NCBI GenBank assembly: GCA_013365365.1
Contig: JABVXU010000046.1
Span: 186,001-250,000 of the forward strand
Direction of reading: 5' to 3'
Length of the DNA: 64,000 nt
DNA from: Cruorifilaria tuberocauda
Lineage: Eukaryota > Nematoda > Chromadorea > Rhabditida > Onchocercidae
Below the pieces are notes generated by a model that searched no databases, was not told the origin of the DNA, and saw only the letters and a list, made by a program, of their open reading frames with translations. Both the position numbers and the translations under genes were made by a program. This document shows positions 38,321-51,241 of the stretch, piece by piece; within the stretch, counting starts at the first letter, position 1, and each line of letters opens with the position of its first letter.

Positions 38321-38595
38321 TCAGTCAATGTGGTATGCATGCTCAAAATACGAGTGATAAAGAAAATAAAACCGAGCATCAACAGAACATGCTGACATAA
38401 ATAATTTTAAAAGAGACTGAATGTTCAGTAAAATTTGACTTTCAAATATGCAGTCACTCCAACTCATTCTATTTGCACGAACAGCTGCGGAACGTGCGGG
38501 AAACTGCAAGATAGGGCACATAATTAATAATTTGAGCCAAAATCTACTTCGACCAGAAAGTCATTGAAGGAAAGTTTTAGGACCCTGGGATCCAT
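38321..38595 (-). CDS. Candidate small two-exon protein, unrecognised
   Basis: Two minus-strand segments fit together in phase. 38548-38595 starts with ATG and ends at a GTAGAT donor, giving MDPRVLKLSFNDFLVE. 38321-38503, after the good acceptor ATCTTGCAG, begins FPARSAAVRANRMSWSDCIF. The intron would be only 44 bases. Joined they give 76 residues. The first 38 look like genuine protein, while the C-terminal half is hydrophobic and may be intron if a donor after IFE (near 38443) is used. Family unknown. It lies between the convergent ends of the TEX10-like and ttll-4 genes. Confidence 0.35.
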
Positions 38596-39385
38596 AAATT
38601 CAACTAACAGTTCTACTATGAAAAATAAATGGATATAAAAAATAAAATTTCTTACAGAAGTAAATTCGGGATATAATAAATTGGTGATAAGATTCTTCGC
38701 AATATGCATGTATCATGTATCGTGCAGTCAGGTCTTTACAATAATGCAGTAAGACCTAGATGTTTTGCAAAATATACTCAGTCCTGTCATAAGAAATCCT
38801 TAATTTCTGAAATTCGATTAAATATGAGAATAATTTCAATATCTACACAATTTACTGTTTCAAAAATGATTTTTTAGTGACTCTTTTACTAAACACTCTA
38901 CCATTTGTTAACAGAAAAAATTTTCTATGCGATGTCCTCGAACATATCTCTATTACTTAAAAAAAAGTGAATGCATGTCGTAAGGCAAACAGGTTAAAAG
39001 GTAATTATCAAAAAAAATATGACAGAAATGCATACAGAACAAAACAATGGAACTGTCATCGAATAAAGGCATGAGGCATAAAATTTCTATAAAAAGTCAG
39101 ATCAACTTCAACACAACATGAGCAACATGAAAAGCCTGAACATGACAACCTGCATAAGAGGATTTTGGATGGATTGATGTAGTAAAAATTGTACTGTATG
39201 ATGAAATTAGTTTGATAACTAAGTTGACGATCCGACCACATTTGTGTTAAAGAGATTCACTGTACTAAAGCGCAGATATGTAATAATTCACCCTAATTTC
39301 ATGTTCATTATTAGTCCACCCAAGTTGGAAAATATATTTAAATTTCGAATTGCAATCCATTTTAAATGTATAATAAGCACCACTA

Positions 39386-42300
39386 TTAATTGTTCAAGTC
39401 AGCACTTTCAAAAATGTCTAAGTCAGCAAAATGTTCACTTTTACTCGAAATATCTTCCAAAATACTTATGCCAACTTCACGCCCCCGCACTGCCTGCTCC
39501 ACCTGCCATTGCGCCAACAACAGATTTGAATAGGTCAGCGGGTTGTTATAATACTTCACGTAATCAATCGTTTCAGCAGTCGGAAATATAAGGTCGAAAT
39601 TATCGGAACGATCTAATTCATCTTCAAATTCAATCAAAATTCGTGCGTCACAACCAGTCAATTTATCCAATATTCTTCGATCAATTTTCTATAATTTTTT
39701 TTTTGAAAAATCCAGATTCCAAAAGCTTTCAGATCTATAGCTTCAGCTGAACATTGAAAATTCGTAAATAGAACCAAAGCCCAGTTCACGGTTCCCATAC
39801 CTTTTTTAGGAAAGGGATAAAAAGACCTCTTTGTTATTAATCTGCCCAGAAGATCACCAATATAAATTCATAATTTTTGTTACATGAACGAATAAATCTC
39901 TCACTCGATTCCTTTTAAAGTATTCAAGATGATATCGCTCCTTCTTTAAATCCTCTTCGCTTTTATTACCGTCAAATGATTTCACGCGATAATCCATTGA
40001 TAACGTGTTATTTTTGCTGCTGAAACTTTCATAGAATTTGGAATGAAATTTTCTTGTCACTGAACACTAAATGAACACTGCATCTTATTGAAATAAGATA
40101 TTATTGAATACTTACACATCTGGTGGGATCTGAATACCGCAGAGATTCAGTACATCCTTTGCAAGCGATGTTTTGACGGCTATATCTGTAGGTGTCGAAC
40201 AGTGCAATGAAGGTGAAATATTCACCTGAAAATTAGTATATATTTAGAATTTAACTATGACAATAATTTTAGTAAATTCCCCAACTTCGAAACTTTTATA
40301 TTAACGTTAATGAAAGGATTTTAACTAAAGTGTAAAAATGCGCCACCTCTAACAGCCAAGGTCTGAGAGTGTCATCAAGTAAAATATCCATTCCGTAGAG
40401 TTCATGACTGGTGAAAGTATACAAGCAGTGTTTTTTTTGATGCATTCGAATATGACTTTCACAACTAAAACAAGACTATCTAAAAACGAAGGAAAACTGG
40501 AGAAAATCAAGTTGCACAAATTATATTTCATAATTGCTTCAATTCTTGTTTAACTAAATAATAGTATTACACAGTTCCGCTGCATCTCTCAATTTTTAAC
40601 TTAAAATTGAATCAGCTCTGTTATGCTAATTTATCATAAAGTAAAAGATTAAGCAGTAGATAAGGCCGTTTCAGTCTTCACGGTTAACAATAAGAGTTAT
40701 TTCGAAAATTTTACGCAAGGACAGCTTTGATAATGATATCCGTAATTCTTGGTTTAATAACGTTGACATCTATATGTTCAGCTAAATGTGCCCAAAAATC
40801 TGACAATTTCCATTTCGGCACAGGCGTTGCACGTTCACCTGCTGCTTGTGCCAGTTTGTTGATACTATAGTTCGTCAAATGCATAAATTTGTTTGACATC
40901 GTATTAAGAGAAGAAGAGTAGCTGTAAATACACATAGCCTATATTTTAAGATATGATTACTTTGAGTTTCCTAAAATTAAAAAAAAAGATGACAAATCAA
41001 GAAATAACCCTCACAGGATTCATTTCATTTCAAAATAAAAAATCAAAAAATTTGTAAGACTTCATAGAAAAAAAAAATTACGGGATACTAGCGAATCGAA
41101 CGAGACCGTCATTGTACAAGTATATACGTAGAGGATCGAGATTTGTTAGATAAACGTATAAACGTAAATCAAATTTTGCTGAATTAACAATTAGTGGACG
41201 CTGAATGTAACTGAAAATTAGATTTTCAAATAATTCATTAGGTTTTAAAAGATCATAAAGGTTTCATGAGAATTCTTGAATTGAAAACTTACTGCTGTGC
41301 AACAAGTGGTGTTTTCTTTGGAATTTGTTTAATTTTGCTAGCAATACTGATACCTGTTCCCCTGGCAGATGCAGGCTATAACAAATACTTTCAAAAAGCT
41401 ATGAACAAAATCTCTGAATTATTTAATCTAAAAAAAAAATTTCATCATATGAGACTAATAAAGAATTCATTCGTTACAATACAAACATAACAACTATTGC
41501 GTGTTTTAATCCCATTCAGTAAATTATATATTAATTTTTTATTGAAAAAAGACAAACATAGACAAATCAAGAAAATAGATAATTCAAGAAATATACCGGT
41601 TTAAGTATGACGATATTAGAAGGATTATCGTGAAGGTAAGCCTTTAATCTCTTGCTATCTCGTGGTAAAACATAAGTTATTGGCATAATGTGGTATTCAT
41701 CCAAGCTCCATATAGTAATCATTTCATTTATATGTTGCCAGAGACGATCTTTTCGTCCCATGTGGAATGCACCAGGAAAATGATTAACCTATCAGCATCA
41801 TTAATTTAGAGGATTATAATAGACTTACATGATTTGGAAAAAATTTAGTATCAGAATAGAGTTAAACAATTCTGACAATTACATTAATTTAAATTGCAAA
41901 AATAAAAAAAAAGACACTTTTTGATACGGCTTAATCATTCGGTACTGTGCTGATTTTAAATGTCGCCCCCAGTAACCGATCCAAAAGTTCGATTCATCAA
42001 CCAGAGTAAAATGACTTGCAATAAGGCTTTGCCGCATAACAACAGGTAAAAGACTATTTTTACACCACATTAATGTTGAGCGAATCGCTTTGCTCGGTTT
42101 TGTAACTACAATCAAGTAGTTGTTTTACTTCAGCTACGCCAAAATGTCATTTTATTAGACTCTTAAATTTATAATTTAAACTAACCTTATCTTGCTATCT
42201 TCGAAGTTATGGTAATTACTATTGCGCACAAGAAAGCAAATCTTTGAAATAACCTAATACTTTTAGTATTGATCGCTAGCTGCAATTACTTCTCAGCAAA

Positions 42301-42880
42301 GTAAATAAATTTGAGATTTTAAATTATATTAAAATTAAGTGTATACCGCGAATTCAAAAACAGAACTGATACGAGTATTAAAAATAAACCTTTTGATTCC
42401 TTGTTATAAAATCGTATTGTCGGAGGCACATTGGAAAATAAACTTGAACGGAGGAAGGGTTTCAAAGTAGGTGGCGAGGACTCGTCATTGGTACAACTAA
42501 AAATCAAAAATAAAATTTTAAACAAAAGAATCAAACCAAACAACGAAATGATCTTACTTAAGAAGGAAAATTTAACTACCTGGTTGTACAAAGGCAGTTT
42601 GTGACAAGGCAACTGAGACTGCATATATCGCTGTCTTTTTCTTCTACAATGAAAACGATTATACAATTAAAAAAACTTCTTTTCATAATTTTCTCTTCCT
42701 ATCTTTTTTATTCAGCACGATGAACAATTCAAAATTTCAAATAACTATTGTAACGCTTTGGTCAAGAAAAATATAGCCATAAATAAAAAAAAATATTAAA
42801 ATACCATCTGAGGCAGTAGATCTTATAGGCTGTTGTTCACCACAGGAAGATGTTGGTGACGATGCCGAACAACTCATCAT
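39386..42880 (-). CDS. ttll-4: Tubulin polyglutamylase, TTLL4 type
   Basis: Twelve minus-strand exons (42805-42880, 42580-42643, 42390-42496, 41918-42105, 41597-41788, 41293-41375, 41082-41210, 40715-40921, 40347-40464, 40118-40225, 39884-40066, 39386-39688) keep frame and give 585 residues. A short variable N-terminus is followed by [11 protein letters not shown], then the TTL domain with [15 protein letters not shown], the ATP-grasp loop [12 protein letters not shown], the nucleotide-binding [22 protein letters not shown], and the metal/ATP site [20 protein letters not shown]. The C-terminal [20 protein letters not shown] matches TTLL4. Family members ligate glutamate to tubulin tails on axonemal or other stable microtubules. 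The protein is much shorter than human TTLL4, lacking its long N-terminal extension. The exon 10-11 boundary was chosen because it keeps frame (donor GTGTAA). Confidence 0.93.
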
Positions 42881-42893
42881 GAAATATCTAAAG
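42881..42893 (-). promoter_or_regulatory. Probable SL trans-splice acceptor of ttll-4
   Basis: On the minus strand an acceptor-like TACTTTAG ends seven bases before ATGATG at 42880. A reading frame continues upstream through this site, so an unspliced longer N-terminus is a less likely alternative. Confidence 0.45.
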
Positions 42894-43974
42894 TAATCAT
42901 TTTTAATAATTTTCCAGCGACTTAACCGAAACATTCTTAAACGCATATACACAAAATTAAGTTAGCATATAACATACAAATAAAGATGAGGGAAAGATGA
43001 ATTCTTTGGAGCAATTCAATCCTGAATGAACATGACTGTGAATATGAATATGGTCAAAGTGGTAAAGAATGACCAAGTCAATCCAAGGATTATCCTGAAA
43101 CTTCATAATAATTCACTCCAAAATGTATGAAGTTCAGAAGCGAAAATAAATGAAAGATGAGGTAAAAGACAAGAATTAATGAGTAAAAAGAAATCTTAAC
43201 AAAAAACAACTAGGTTCTAAAATAGATTCGAGAGTTACAATTAGATCAAACAGGATTAGTTGCGAATGTTGAGCGCAGGCTGCATTAAGTGACAAGTGCA
43301 TATTACTAAGTACACATTATGTTTTCAGATCCTTAAGTTCATGCTCGTCCTCTTTTTTCCTGTTGAAATTTATTCTCACCTGTTAACAGAAAGTTACAGC
43401 TATCCTAAAGTCCGGTACATTCCAGGCAAAAATAATGATGTTTAAGGATGACTTATTTAATTGCTGTTACGATTCCAAGACAGTTTGCATACTTTAAACT
43501 ATCCCATAACTTTTTAATACCTTTTACGTCTTCCACGCAAGTTACCCTTCTCGGATCACGTATCCGCTGTTATCTATTATTTCTAAACCGATTTCCAAAA
43601 ACTAGACTTTAATAGTTATAACGAGAAGCTTCAAAAAGGAATAAGTGCGCGGCCCGTGAAAAGTTGAGGAGTCGATATATGAGGTCAGGTTTCTGCCTAT
43701 TTAATCCTTTACTTCGACCAATAGAGGAGCTGATCTCCTAACACACTTCACTCGATTTGATGGTATGATTGAAGATAATGGCCTGAACTAATTGCAAGGC
43801 TTCAGAATATTTCATCGAAATGTTAGCTCCCAATATTTTTTCACTTTTAGAAGCCATTGTACTTGTTAAGCCATTCTGCTCTTTCGACTCTGAATATCAT
43901 TATCCGAATTAAAGTATACAAATAATGGGCTGTATCAGTATAACTTTCATTCGTTCTATTTGTAAACAAACAAA
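42894..43974. other. Divergent promoter region between ttll-4 and the Ly-6-like gene
   Basis: About 1.1 kb separates the two divergent start codons. Parts of it (about 43250-43760) are less AT-rich than the surrounding intergenic DNA. No exon or RNA gene was recognised. Both genes probably share this region for transcription control, which is inferred. Confidence 0.45.
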
Positions 43975-45216
43975 ATGGTTTGTATAACGCATGCTGGTAT
44001 TATTTTTCCTGATAAAAGAGTTTCCAATTTCCGGTAAACAAGGATTTCAACAGAAAAGAACCACAAATTTGCAAAATTTAGTTTTAAGAGTTCAGCAAAA
44101 AAAATCGTAAAATATTTCCAATTTACAGCGTTTATTGCACTTGCATTTGTTATACCGACAACTATCGCCATAAAATGTCACATTTATTTTCGTAAAGGAA
44201 AATCAGCTCCAAAAACCAATGCAACGGAAGATTGTGAATCAAGTTCTTGCTGCTTCACAGCTGAATTACATCGTAAGGAATAGATTGTCATCTTTCTCTC
44301 CCGATCAATACCACCTTCTGGAGAATAATCCTCAGTGGATTAGAATGGAAAGAAACGAGAACTTAATCGGGGTAGAAAAGAAGAAACAGTTGGAAGCAAT
44401 TCGCAAGAACTTCCAGACAAAAAAATCTAACCTTTCAGGCATAATTTTCATATAGATAACATAAAATGTTAAGAAAAATCTATTTTCATTACTTTATTCA
44501 CTCTTCAAAGTTTCCACATCCTTTAAAAAATTAACAAATTTCAGATAATCGTCACATATTCCAAATAAAGGGTTGTGATGCTGATGAGGTACAGGACAAT
44601 ATGTTAATTTATGTTCCATCTCTTACTGGAAAACCATGGGAAAATATTATGGAAGCATGTTTGGTATCATTTCTGAGCATAATACATATATTTTATCCAT
44701 TTTACTTAACCTGAAATTGAATGCAATGAATTGTAAGTATTGAAAATAAGCAGACTTCACTGGCTGGTAGAAGTGAAGAAAAGTCGTTCCAATTATTTCT
44801 TACTAATTCATAAAACATTTACAATATGAATAAGCACGGAAGGATATATTCAAAAAATATCATCATTTGATTGCTTTTGGAATTAATTTTTACCTTTTTT
44901 ACGGTTAATCAAAAATTCAATGTGGTGATTAATTGGCTTCGTTTGAAATTCCCCTGCTAAAAGTATTGTCATATTTTAGATGGAACAATTCAATTTGCAG
45001 GCCAGTGAATGCCGCGTACACAATGACTTATTGGGCGGTAAAGGTGAAAGCTATTTATGTGGATGCGATGCTGACTACTGCAATGTGAAATCTTTTCAAG
45101 CCACATTTCCACAGCTAAAAAATTCTTACAATTATACCACATCTGCGGCTGACATTCTAAATGATAATTTACTTTGGATTATCAGTGCAAGTGCAACTGT
45201 ACTTTTACATTTTTGA
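43975..45216 (+). CDS. Ly-6/uPAR-like small cell-surface protein, probably GPI-anchored
   Basis: Four exons (43975-43996, 44129-44272, 44545-44663, 44980-45216), all in phase, give 173 residues. The first two exons build a signal peptide (MVCITHAAFIALAFVIPTTIA) followed by IKCHIYFRKG. Ten cysteines follow in a pattern like the three-finger fold (CESSSCCF, KGCDAD, MEACL, ASECRV). The CGCDADYCN block matches the CDxxxCN signature of Ly-6 domains. The end is hydrophobic (LLWIISASATVLLHF) with no cytoplasmic tail, as expected for a GPI-anchor signal. Ly-6 proteins in nematodes modulate receptors or neuronal signalling, but the specific role here is unknown. An AATAAA lies about 340 bases after the stop. 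It could belong to a divergent ODR-2/HOT-like group; I cannot assign it. Confidence 0.8.
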
Positions 45217-45554
45217 ATAGCTACTAATTTTCCTTTTTTAAAAAAGATCTAAATTATCATCCTTAGTAACAATGCTAATTGTAATTTAAATTGATCAGTG
45301 CTATTGCTGATGGTTGATAGTTGATAAAATTAAATTTCATCTACTTTGTTTAATTTTTCAATAAGATTATGATTATTAGATTTTGATTTCAATTATCACG
45401 TTCTGTGGTTAACCGGAGATAAAGTCTTGTTTGTTAAATAACAGCTAAAGATGTATAATTGATTGAAAAACTGTTTAAATTCAGAACTGAATTTGCAAAA
45501 AAGGACTAAGTTAAATCACAAAAAGTCTAAACTTGAACTAATGGTGTGAATAAT

Positions 45555-45560
45555 AATAAA
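45555..45560 (+). terminator. Possible poly(A) signal of the Ly-6-like gene
   Basis: AATAAA hexamer about 340 bases downstream of the stop codon. In such AT-rich DNA this hexamer also occurs by chance. Confidence 0.3.
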
Positions 45561-47877
45561 CGTTACCATAGTGATAAAGAATTGTAATTCTTGTTTTTTT
45601 GAAATCATTATTATAAATTAATAACATAGATTCTTTTTTTTTACTTGAAATGAGCATAAAAAAGATTTCCATATTAAATTTCAAAAAAAGTAAGCGATGC
45701 GTGATTTCAATAAATTATTTCATTGAAGTCATCTTAACAGTCTCAAAATCAATGAATAGTTGGAAAGTAAATTTTAGCATGTCACTTATTCCTGTCATTT
45801 TTATTCGTGAAGGTTGCTTTAAATAACAAATTAATCGTTTTATTCTTGTTTCATCAATAATTGTTATTCAGTTAGATGAAAAAGTGAAGAGGAATTTTAT
45901 GTATATTGAAGCTTGTGAAGAATAGAAATAGATGGAAGTAAAATTGGTTTCATGCTGGAAGTTAAAGGCCTATTTCTTTACTTTAATGTTTTATGAAAGA
46001 ATAATAATTCGGCAAGTAAATACCGAAAATTATTCTGTTTTTGAGATTAATGGAAAAGAAGTTAAATGTGGAATGATGCTAATACCGAACTGACGTAACA
46101 GCTTATCAACGAAAGCTATGAAAAAAGGAAAAAAGCACTGATAAACATAAATCAACAATTTTGTTCTTTTATTGTAAAATTCAAAGAAAGTGAAAAAAGA
46201 AATGAAAATATATGAATTTAGTTATGTGGTAGAGAAAAACGAAAGAAAGGTACAGGACGGACGATGGTAAATAAGAATTAAAATTTAAAATTTAGCGTAT
46301 GCTTATAGTGATGAGCAAAAAACATTTTCCAAAAAAAAAAATTTTTAATTCCGAAAATATATTTATCTGTAGAATAAAATTAATTTAAATTGTTATTGAA
46401 GGGAAAAGTTAATTGTTGTTTAATGATCATTCAAAAGTACTATTACTAATACTACTGCTTTTGTTCTTAGTACTTGCAAAACACTCATTTTAGTTGAAAA
46501 AGTTTCGAAAGAAATCGATCCTTTAACTGAAAATACTTTAAAATGTTTTTTTTATTAAAGAAGAAAAATCGAAATTTGTGCACACATATAAGTATAAGAA
46601 AATAATACTTGAAATAATTATGATCGCTGATTTTCAAATTTTACCTCATAAAAAGAAAAAAATCCAGGTGGAATAATATTTGTGAAATGTTAAGGCAATC
46701 TAGGATTTTTTTAAAAAACGAAATTTAGTTTATAGGATGAAGGAAAGGAATAAGTGTAAATATTTGGCATTGGAAATACGATCAGTTTAATAAAAGCACT
46801 AAAACTTTTAGTTAAACAAAATTTTAGGAGAAATGTTTAGAAAAAAACTGAAATGAATGATTGACAAACCGAAAAATTCACTAAGCAATACAACGGCAGT
46901 TGTAAAGAATAACGAAAAGTACATATAAATGAGTGATGATTAATAGCTAAATTGACAAAATCTAAGAAAAGAAACTTCCAAAATATTCATTAAAAAAGCT
47001 GCTAAAAAGTTTTGCCTTGTTTTGACCTGTGTGATAAGTTCACATACAATGATAATTGAAAATAAGCTATTACATCTGCATTTTATCTGCAAAATGATTA
47101 ACAGTTAAGTGAGCGAAATTTGAGAAGGAAAGCCAATATATACAATGTCACTGAAATGAAGTTCGAATTCCTGACAAGTGAGAATAATAACTCGTTTGAA
47201 AATGAACGTATCAATTGAATTTTAAGTTTTTATGCATTTTTAAATCGCAATTTAATAATTCGATCCAAGTCATAATTTGATCTAACGATCGGTTTTACTT
47301 TGATATTTTTTAGACGATATTTTCAAATGTTCTAATTTACTTCACAGAGAAATTTCCTTCAGTACCACTTTATTCCTCTAATAATTTTACTGATTTTTTT
47401 TAATGCTAGAATATTAATTGTAAGACATTAAATTTTGTTTAACTTTATCCAAATTTAATGTTTTATAATTAATTTTAAATTGTTTGAACTTCACGAATTT
47501 CATGAAATTGTGAGATGGGAGATTTTATAATCTGATAAAATCCATATCGAATATTCATTGGAAGTGGAAGTTAATAATTGCAAAGTTATAATGATATCAT
47601 CATTATTAATTATGCAAGCAATAAGCTATGATACAAATGAATTTATTTGCTAACTCACTTCAATTCTAATATTCTATATCGACTAGCTTTAATTAGCTAT
47701 ATGTTCGATTAGTCTGATATTCTTTTCTTTGATATTTCAAATTCATTCTCTTTATTTTATTTCATTTTAGCTTTATACAAATTGTATAATGAATTAAAAA
47801 TATCTTCAAGTATTACTGTTCAAATGTATAAAAAACATTTTTTGCATTTCCGAATAGATTTGGGAAATTTCCTTTCA
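45561..47877. other. Intergenic, no gene seen
   Basis: Very AT-rich. No open segment with both acceptor and donor was found on either strand. Confidence 0.4.
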
Positions 47878-48108
47878 GCCTTGCGTTATTCCGAAGAGTA
47901 ATTGCTCTAAAATTGATTAGAATTCGAAAGATCATTTCTAGTTTAACTTAAAGCCTTAATTTTCACATCTTTATCGAATTTTTTGTTTTTACAAGTTTAA
48001 CTTTAAATTTTCATCAAATGTTATTTATATATATTTTTTCATCATTTGATAAGAGAAATATCAGTGCCAATTTACATATTGTACAACTTAATTATTATTA
48101 ATTTTCAG

Positions 48109-48176
48109 CAATCATTCCAAAAATCCTAAGTGTCCTGGAATATTCACTCACTCATTATTTGGACTAATAACGCAAG
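48109..48176 (+). CDS. Candidate isolated exon of an unidentified gene
   Basis: A 68-base open segment sits between a strong acceptor (ATTAATTTTCAG) and a good donor (GTAATTTC). In its only open frame it encodes NHSKNPKCPGIFTHSLFGLITQ, which looks like real protein rather than AT-rich noise. A 19-base segment at 47879-47897 (acceptor CCTTTCAG, donor GTAATT) would join it in phase as LRYSED. A possible terminal exon at about 48402-48489 is also in phase but weaker. No start codon was found and the product is unknown. Confidence 0.35.
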
Positions 48177-48489
48177 GTAATTTCCAAGTGCGCCAACTAG
48201 AAGGAAAGAAAACATTATAAAGAGGTTATTTAGGAAATAAATTTATTGGAAAAATATGAATTTTATCTTTTCTCCTTCATCCCCTACGTGATTCCACGTG
48301 TAAAAATTACGCCTTACGTGCATTTGATAAGTGTAATTAATCAGATGTTAGTTTGATTCGTTTCACAGCTGCATTTTTCCTTACCAAAACTTTTTTCCAG
48401 TTAACAAATTTCAATATTTCATTACTAATTTTAGATTCTTTTTTGTTATGATAGAAGACAAGAAGAAAAGAGCTCACGCAATCATATAA

Positions 48490-51241
48490 ATATCTTCCCT
48501 TAAAATAAACAATTACATTTCTCAGCTAAAACAATAAAATTTAACCATTTATTTCTTTATGATTTTAATTGAAATTAGAAAAGATAGAAATGGTTGCAGG
48601 AAACAAATTCATATTAATCTTTTTGATTCCTACATATTGAAGGATTAAGAGACATTTGACAATACATTTGAATTGGGCACATTTAAAGCTCAATTGATTG
48701 GATTTGATAAAAATGTCCATCAGAAGAAGTTTTCTTCCTTTGTACACTGAACATTCCAATCGCTCACTGAGAAATGAAAAAAATAAAACTTATTTCTGAT
48801 TGGCAATGACAAATTAATTTGATATCTTAAATTGAGAGGAAGCGGAAACCAAAATATACCTGATCTTTACATTTTATTTCAACCACTTTTCTACTCTATT
48901 TGATTAATTACTGACATATTTTGCTTTGATTTTGCTTATTCTGTTCGGATTATATACTATATTGCAGTTGAAAAATAAAATAAGACAACATCAACTTTAT
49001 TCTTCCAGTTATGAAAAAATCATAAATAATGTGAAATCTGTTAATCTGTCAATCCCTCATATCATTCTTTTTCCGCTAGTCATTCTGGAAAATTTGATGA
49101 AATTTCAAAAAAGATTGGCGACTAGTTAGGAAATTTGAGCGCAGTTTCAAGTTGCCGGAAACTAATTGCAAGAATTGACTGATCAAAGTAAGATCAGATA
49201 TGCCAGAAATCTGTCAGTATCAAGAAAACTAAAATCAAGAAAAAATTATCATTGATCATGACAGATTGCACTAATAATAATAATACTCCATACCGTCAAA
49301 ATTTTAGATATGTTTAGAATGTAAGCGATGATAGATTCTTTAGGAGAAATAAGCTTCCATTATAGTAGCAGTGTAGATGAATATCAGCATTTTTTTTAAT
49401 TTGATTTCAAATCACAAAAATATTTCGTCGATTCAAAGTGGTTGTCTAAATGCTTAGGTGAATTTAAATAATAAGTTTTGCTGATTCTTTTAAAATTTGA
49501 AGATCTAAATCGAAAACAGAAAAAACGCAATGTTCTACTATTATTTAATTATTTAATAATGAATAATAATTATCGATCTGCCTGTTCGACAAGCTTGAAA
49601 ATAAAAGAAATTGATGAAAGCGTATTCAAAATTTTAAATTCATTACAGTCCCAGTGCTATAAAAAATCTCAAAGGTTCTTAGACAAAAGCAAGCAAACGC
49701 ACCTTTTTGCTTCGATACTTTGACAAATCTGAGATTTGAATTGTTGAGTTAAAGTTTTTCAAATCAAATAAACAGTTCATCATATATGCCACCAATACCG
49801 TCCGCATCATTCTAAAGCTTCTCAAGAAATCAATTATTGCTTGCTCAAAAAACAATAATTATTTATATCTATCGTAATTATCAACTTTTGAACTTTGAAC
49901 TTTAACTCTATCAAAGCAGTGTTTTTCTTTTTATATAAGAAATAATCTGTTTCATTTTCATTGGCAATCAAAAGATTTCAGAAATCCGATGATTTTGTCA
50001 ACATCGACCATATAAAAATTTATACAGGCCCGATTGATAACGGTCACAATATCGTAACCGAAAAACGAGGAAAAAGTATATTATCGATCAATAAGTATAA
50101 AAATATCTAAAAAATATTGATAAAACTAACATTGTATTGATAACAGCTGTTGATATATTAACAATTTATGATTGATTTATCAAATGATGAGAGTGATGGC
50201 AGTCATTACTTATCACTGAGATTTGCGGCATCTTTTACTTCTCTGCTAATAACTTATCAATGAGCTATTAAAGAATCCTAAAAATGCTATTCTAACGTCA
50301 AACAGCATTTTGATGAAAGTAATGGGGGAAATGAATAATTTATTTTAGTATTATTGCATTCATTTATTTGTTTCAGCTTAACTTATTGAATGTTTATCCA
50401 TCATAAACTGTGATTATTTTTACACATGGAATACAAACAATAAAGTAAGAATAAAATGATAAACGATTGTCAATTAATTTTTGAAAATAGCACGATAATT
50501 TTTGATTTTAAAGCAATTCATAGATATTTATTTGCACCAAAAGTCATTTGACAGGTAATTAATGCTAATTTCTAGAGATTAGTTAATAATAGTAAAATGC
50601 TATGGAATACTAACCATACCTTGGCATTCAAATTTTGAAACTCATATCAATACTCTCTAATGAGAATAACGTCTGCAAATGACATTTAAAATTGTCTTTT
50701 AGTATAGCAATTTATTTGCATCATTTCAAAAATGAATAAAAGCATCTAAAAATGCTTATCACCTATAAAATACATTTTTCTAAATTATTAATAGGCTTCT
50801 ACTCATTTATTTCAAATTTCGTTTAACTAAAATCTACAGGAAACATAACAGACAAGAGATAATAATAGCCAATTGCTTCATCCAACTTGGTTTTTATTTT
50901 GCATCCTGAAGATAAGCAAGAATCCACAAAAATTCATTCCATTTGAATCCTGGAATGAAATATTTATGAAAGGTATTTCATGTTTAGCAAAAAATTACTG
51001 CAATCATCAATTTTGCAGTGATAGGAAGTAAAATGCACTTTCTCCTTTTTTAGAATTTTTGGATTTTCTAAATTCATTTTTAACTCGAAATTGGTTTCAT
51101 AGGAATTATGAAAATCAATATGATGAAAATTACGATTTTGAAGGATTTCATTTCTTTTGTTGTAAGGATTCAAAAAGTGAAAGTGACGGAGAGAGCAAAT
51201 AATCGTACCAGGGGATTGATGGCGTCCTTATCAACCATTGG
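48490..51241. other. Intergenic, no gene confirmed
   Basis: AT-rich region downstream of the receptor gene on the minus strand. An 81-codon plus-strand frame at 49478-49723 has no ATG-led start with context and no recognisable motif. I see no RNA gene or element. Confidence 0.4.

Noticed and set aside
38321..38521. The minus-strand frame at 38.4 kb as a terminal exon of ttll-4
   Set aside because: The only possible ttll-4 donor nearby (in DIFES at the end of exon 12) is out of phase with it, and the TTLL4-like C-terminus already ends with a stop at 39386.
41083..41089. U12-like donor GTATCC at the end of ttll-4 exon 7
   Set aside because: Using it breaks frame by one base. The downstream GTAATT donor (exon end 41082) keeps frame and gives the family motif FASxxYS.
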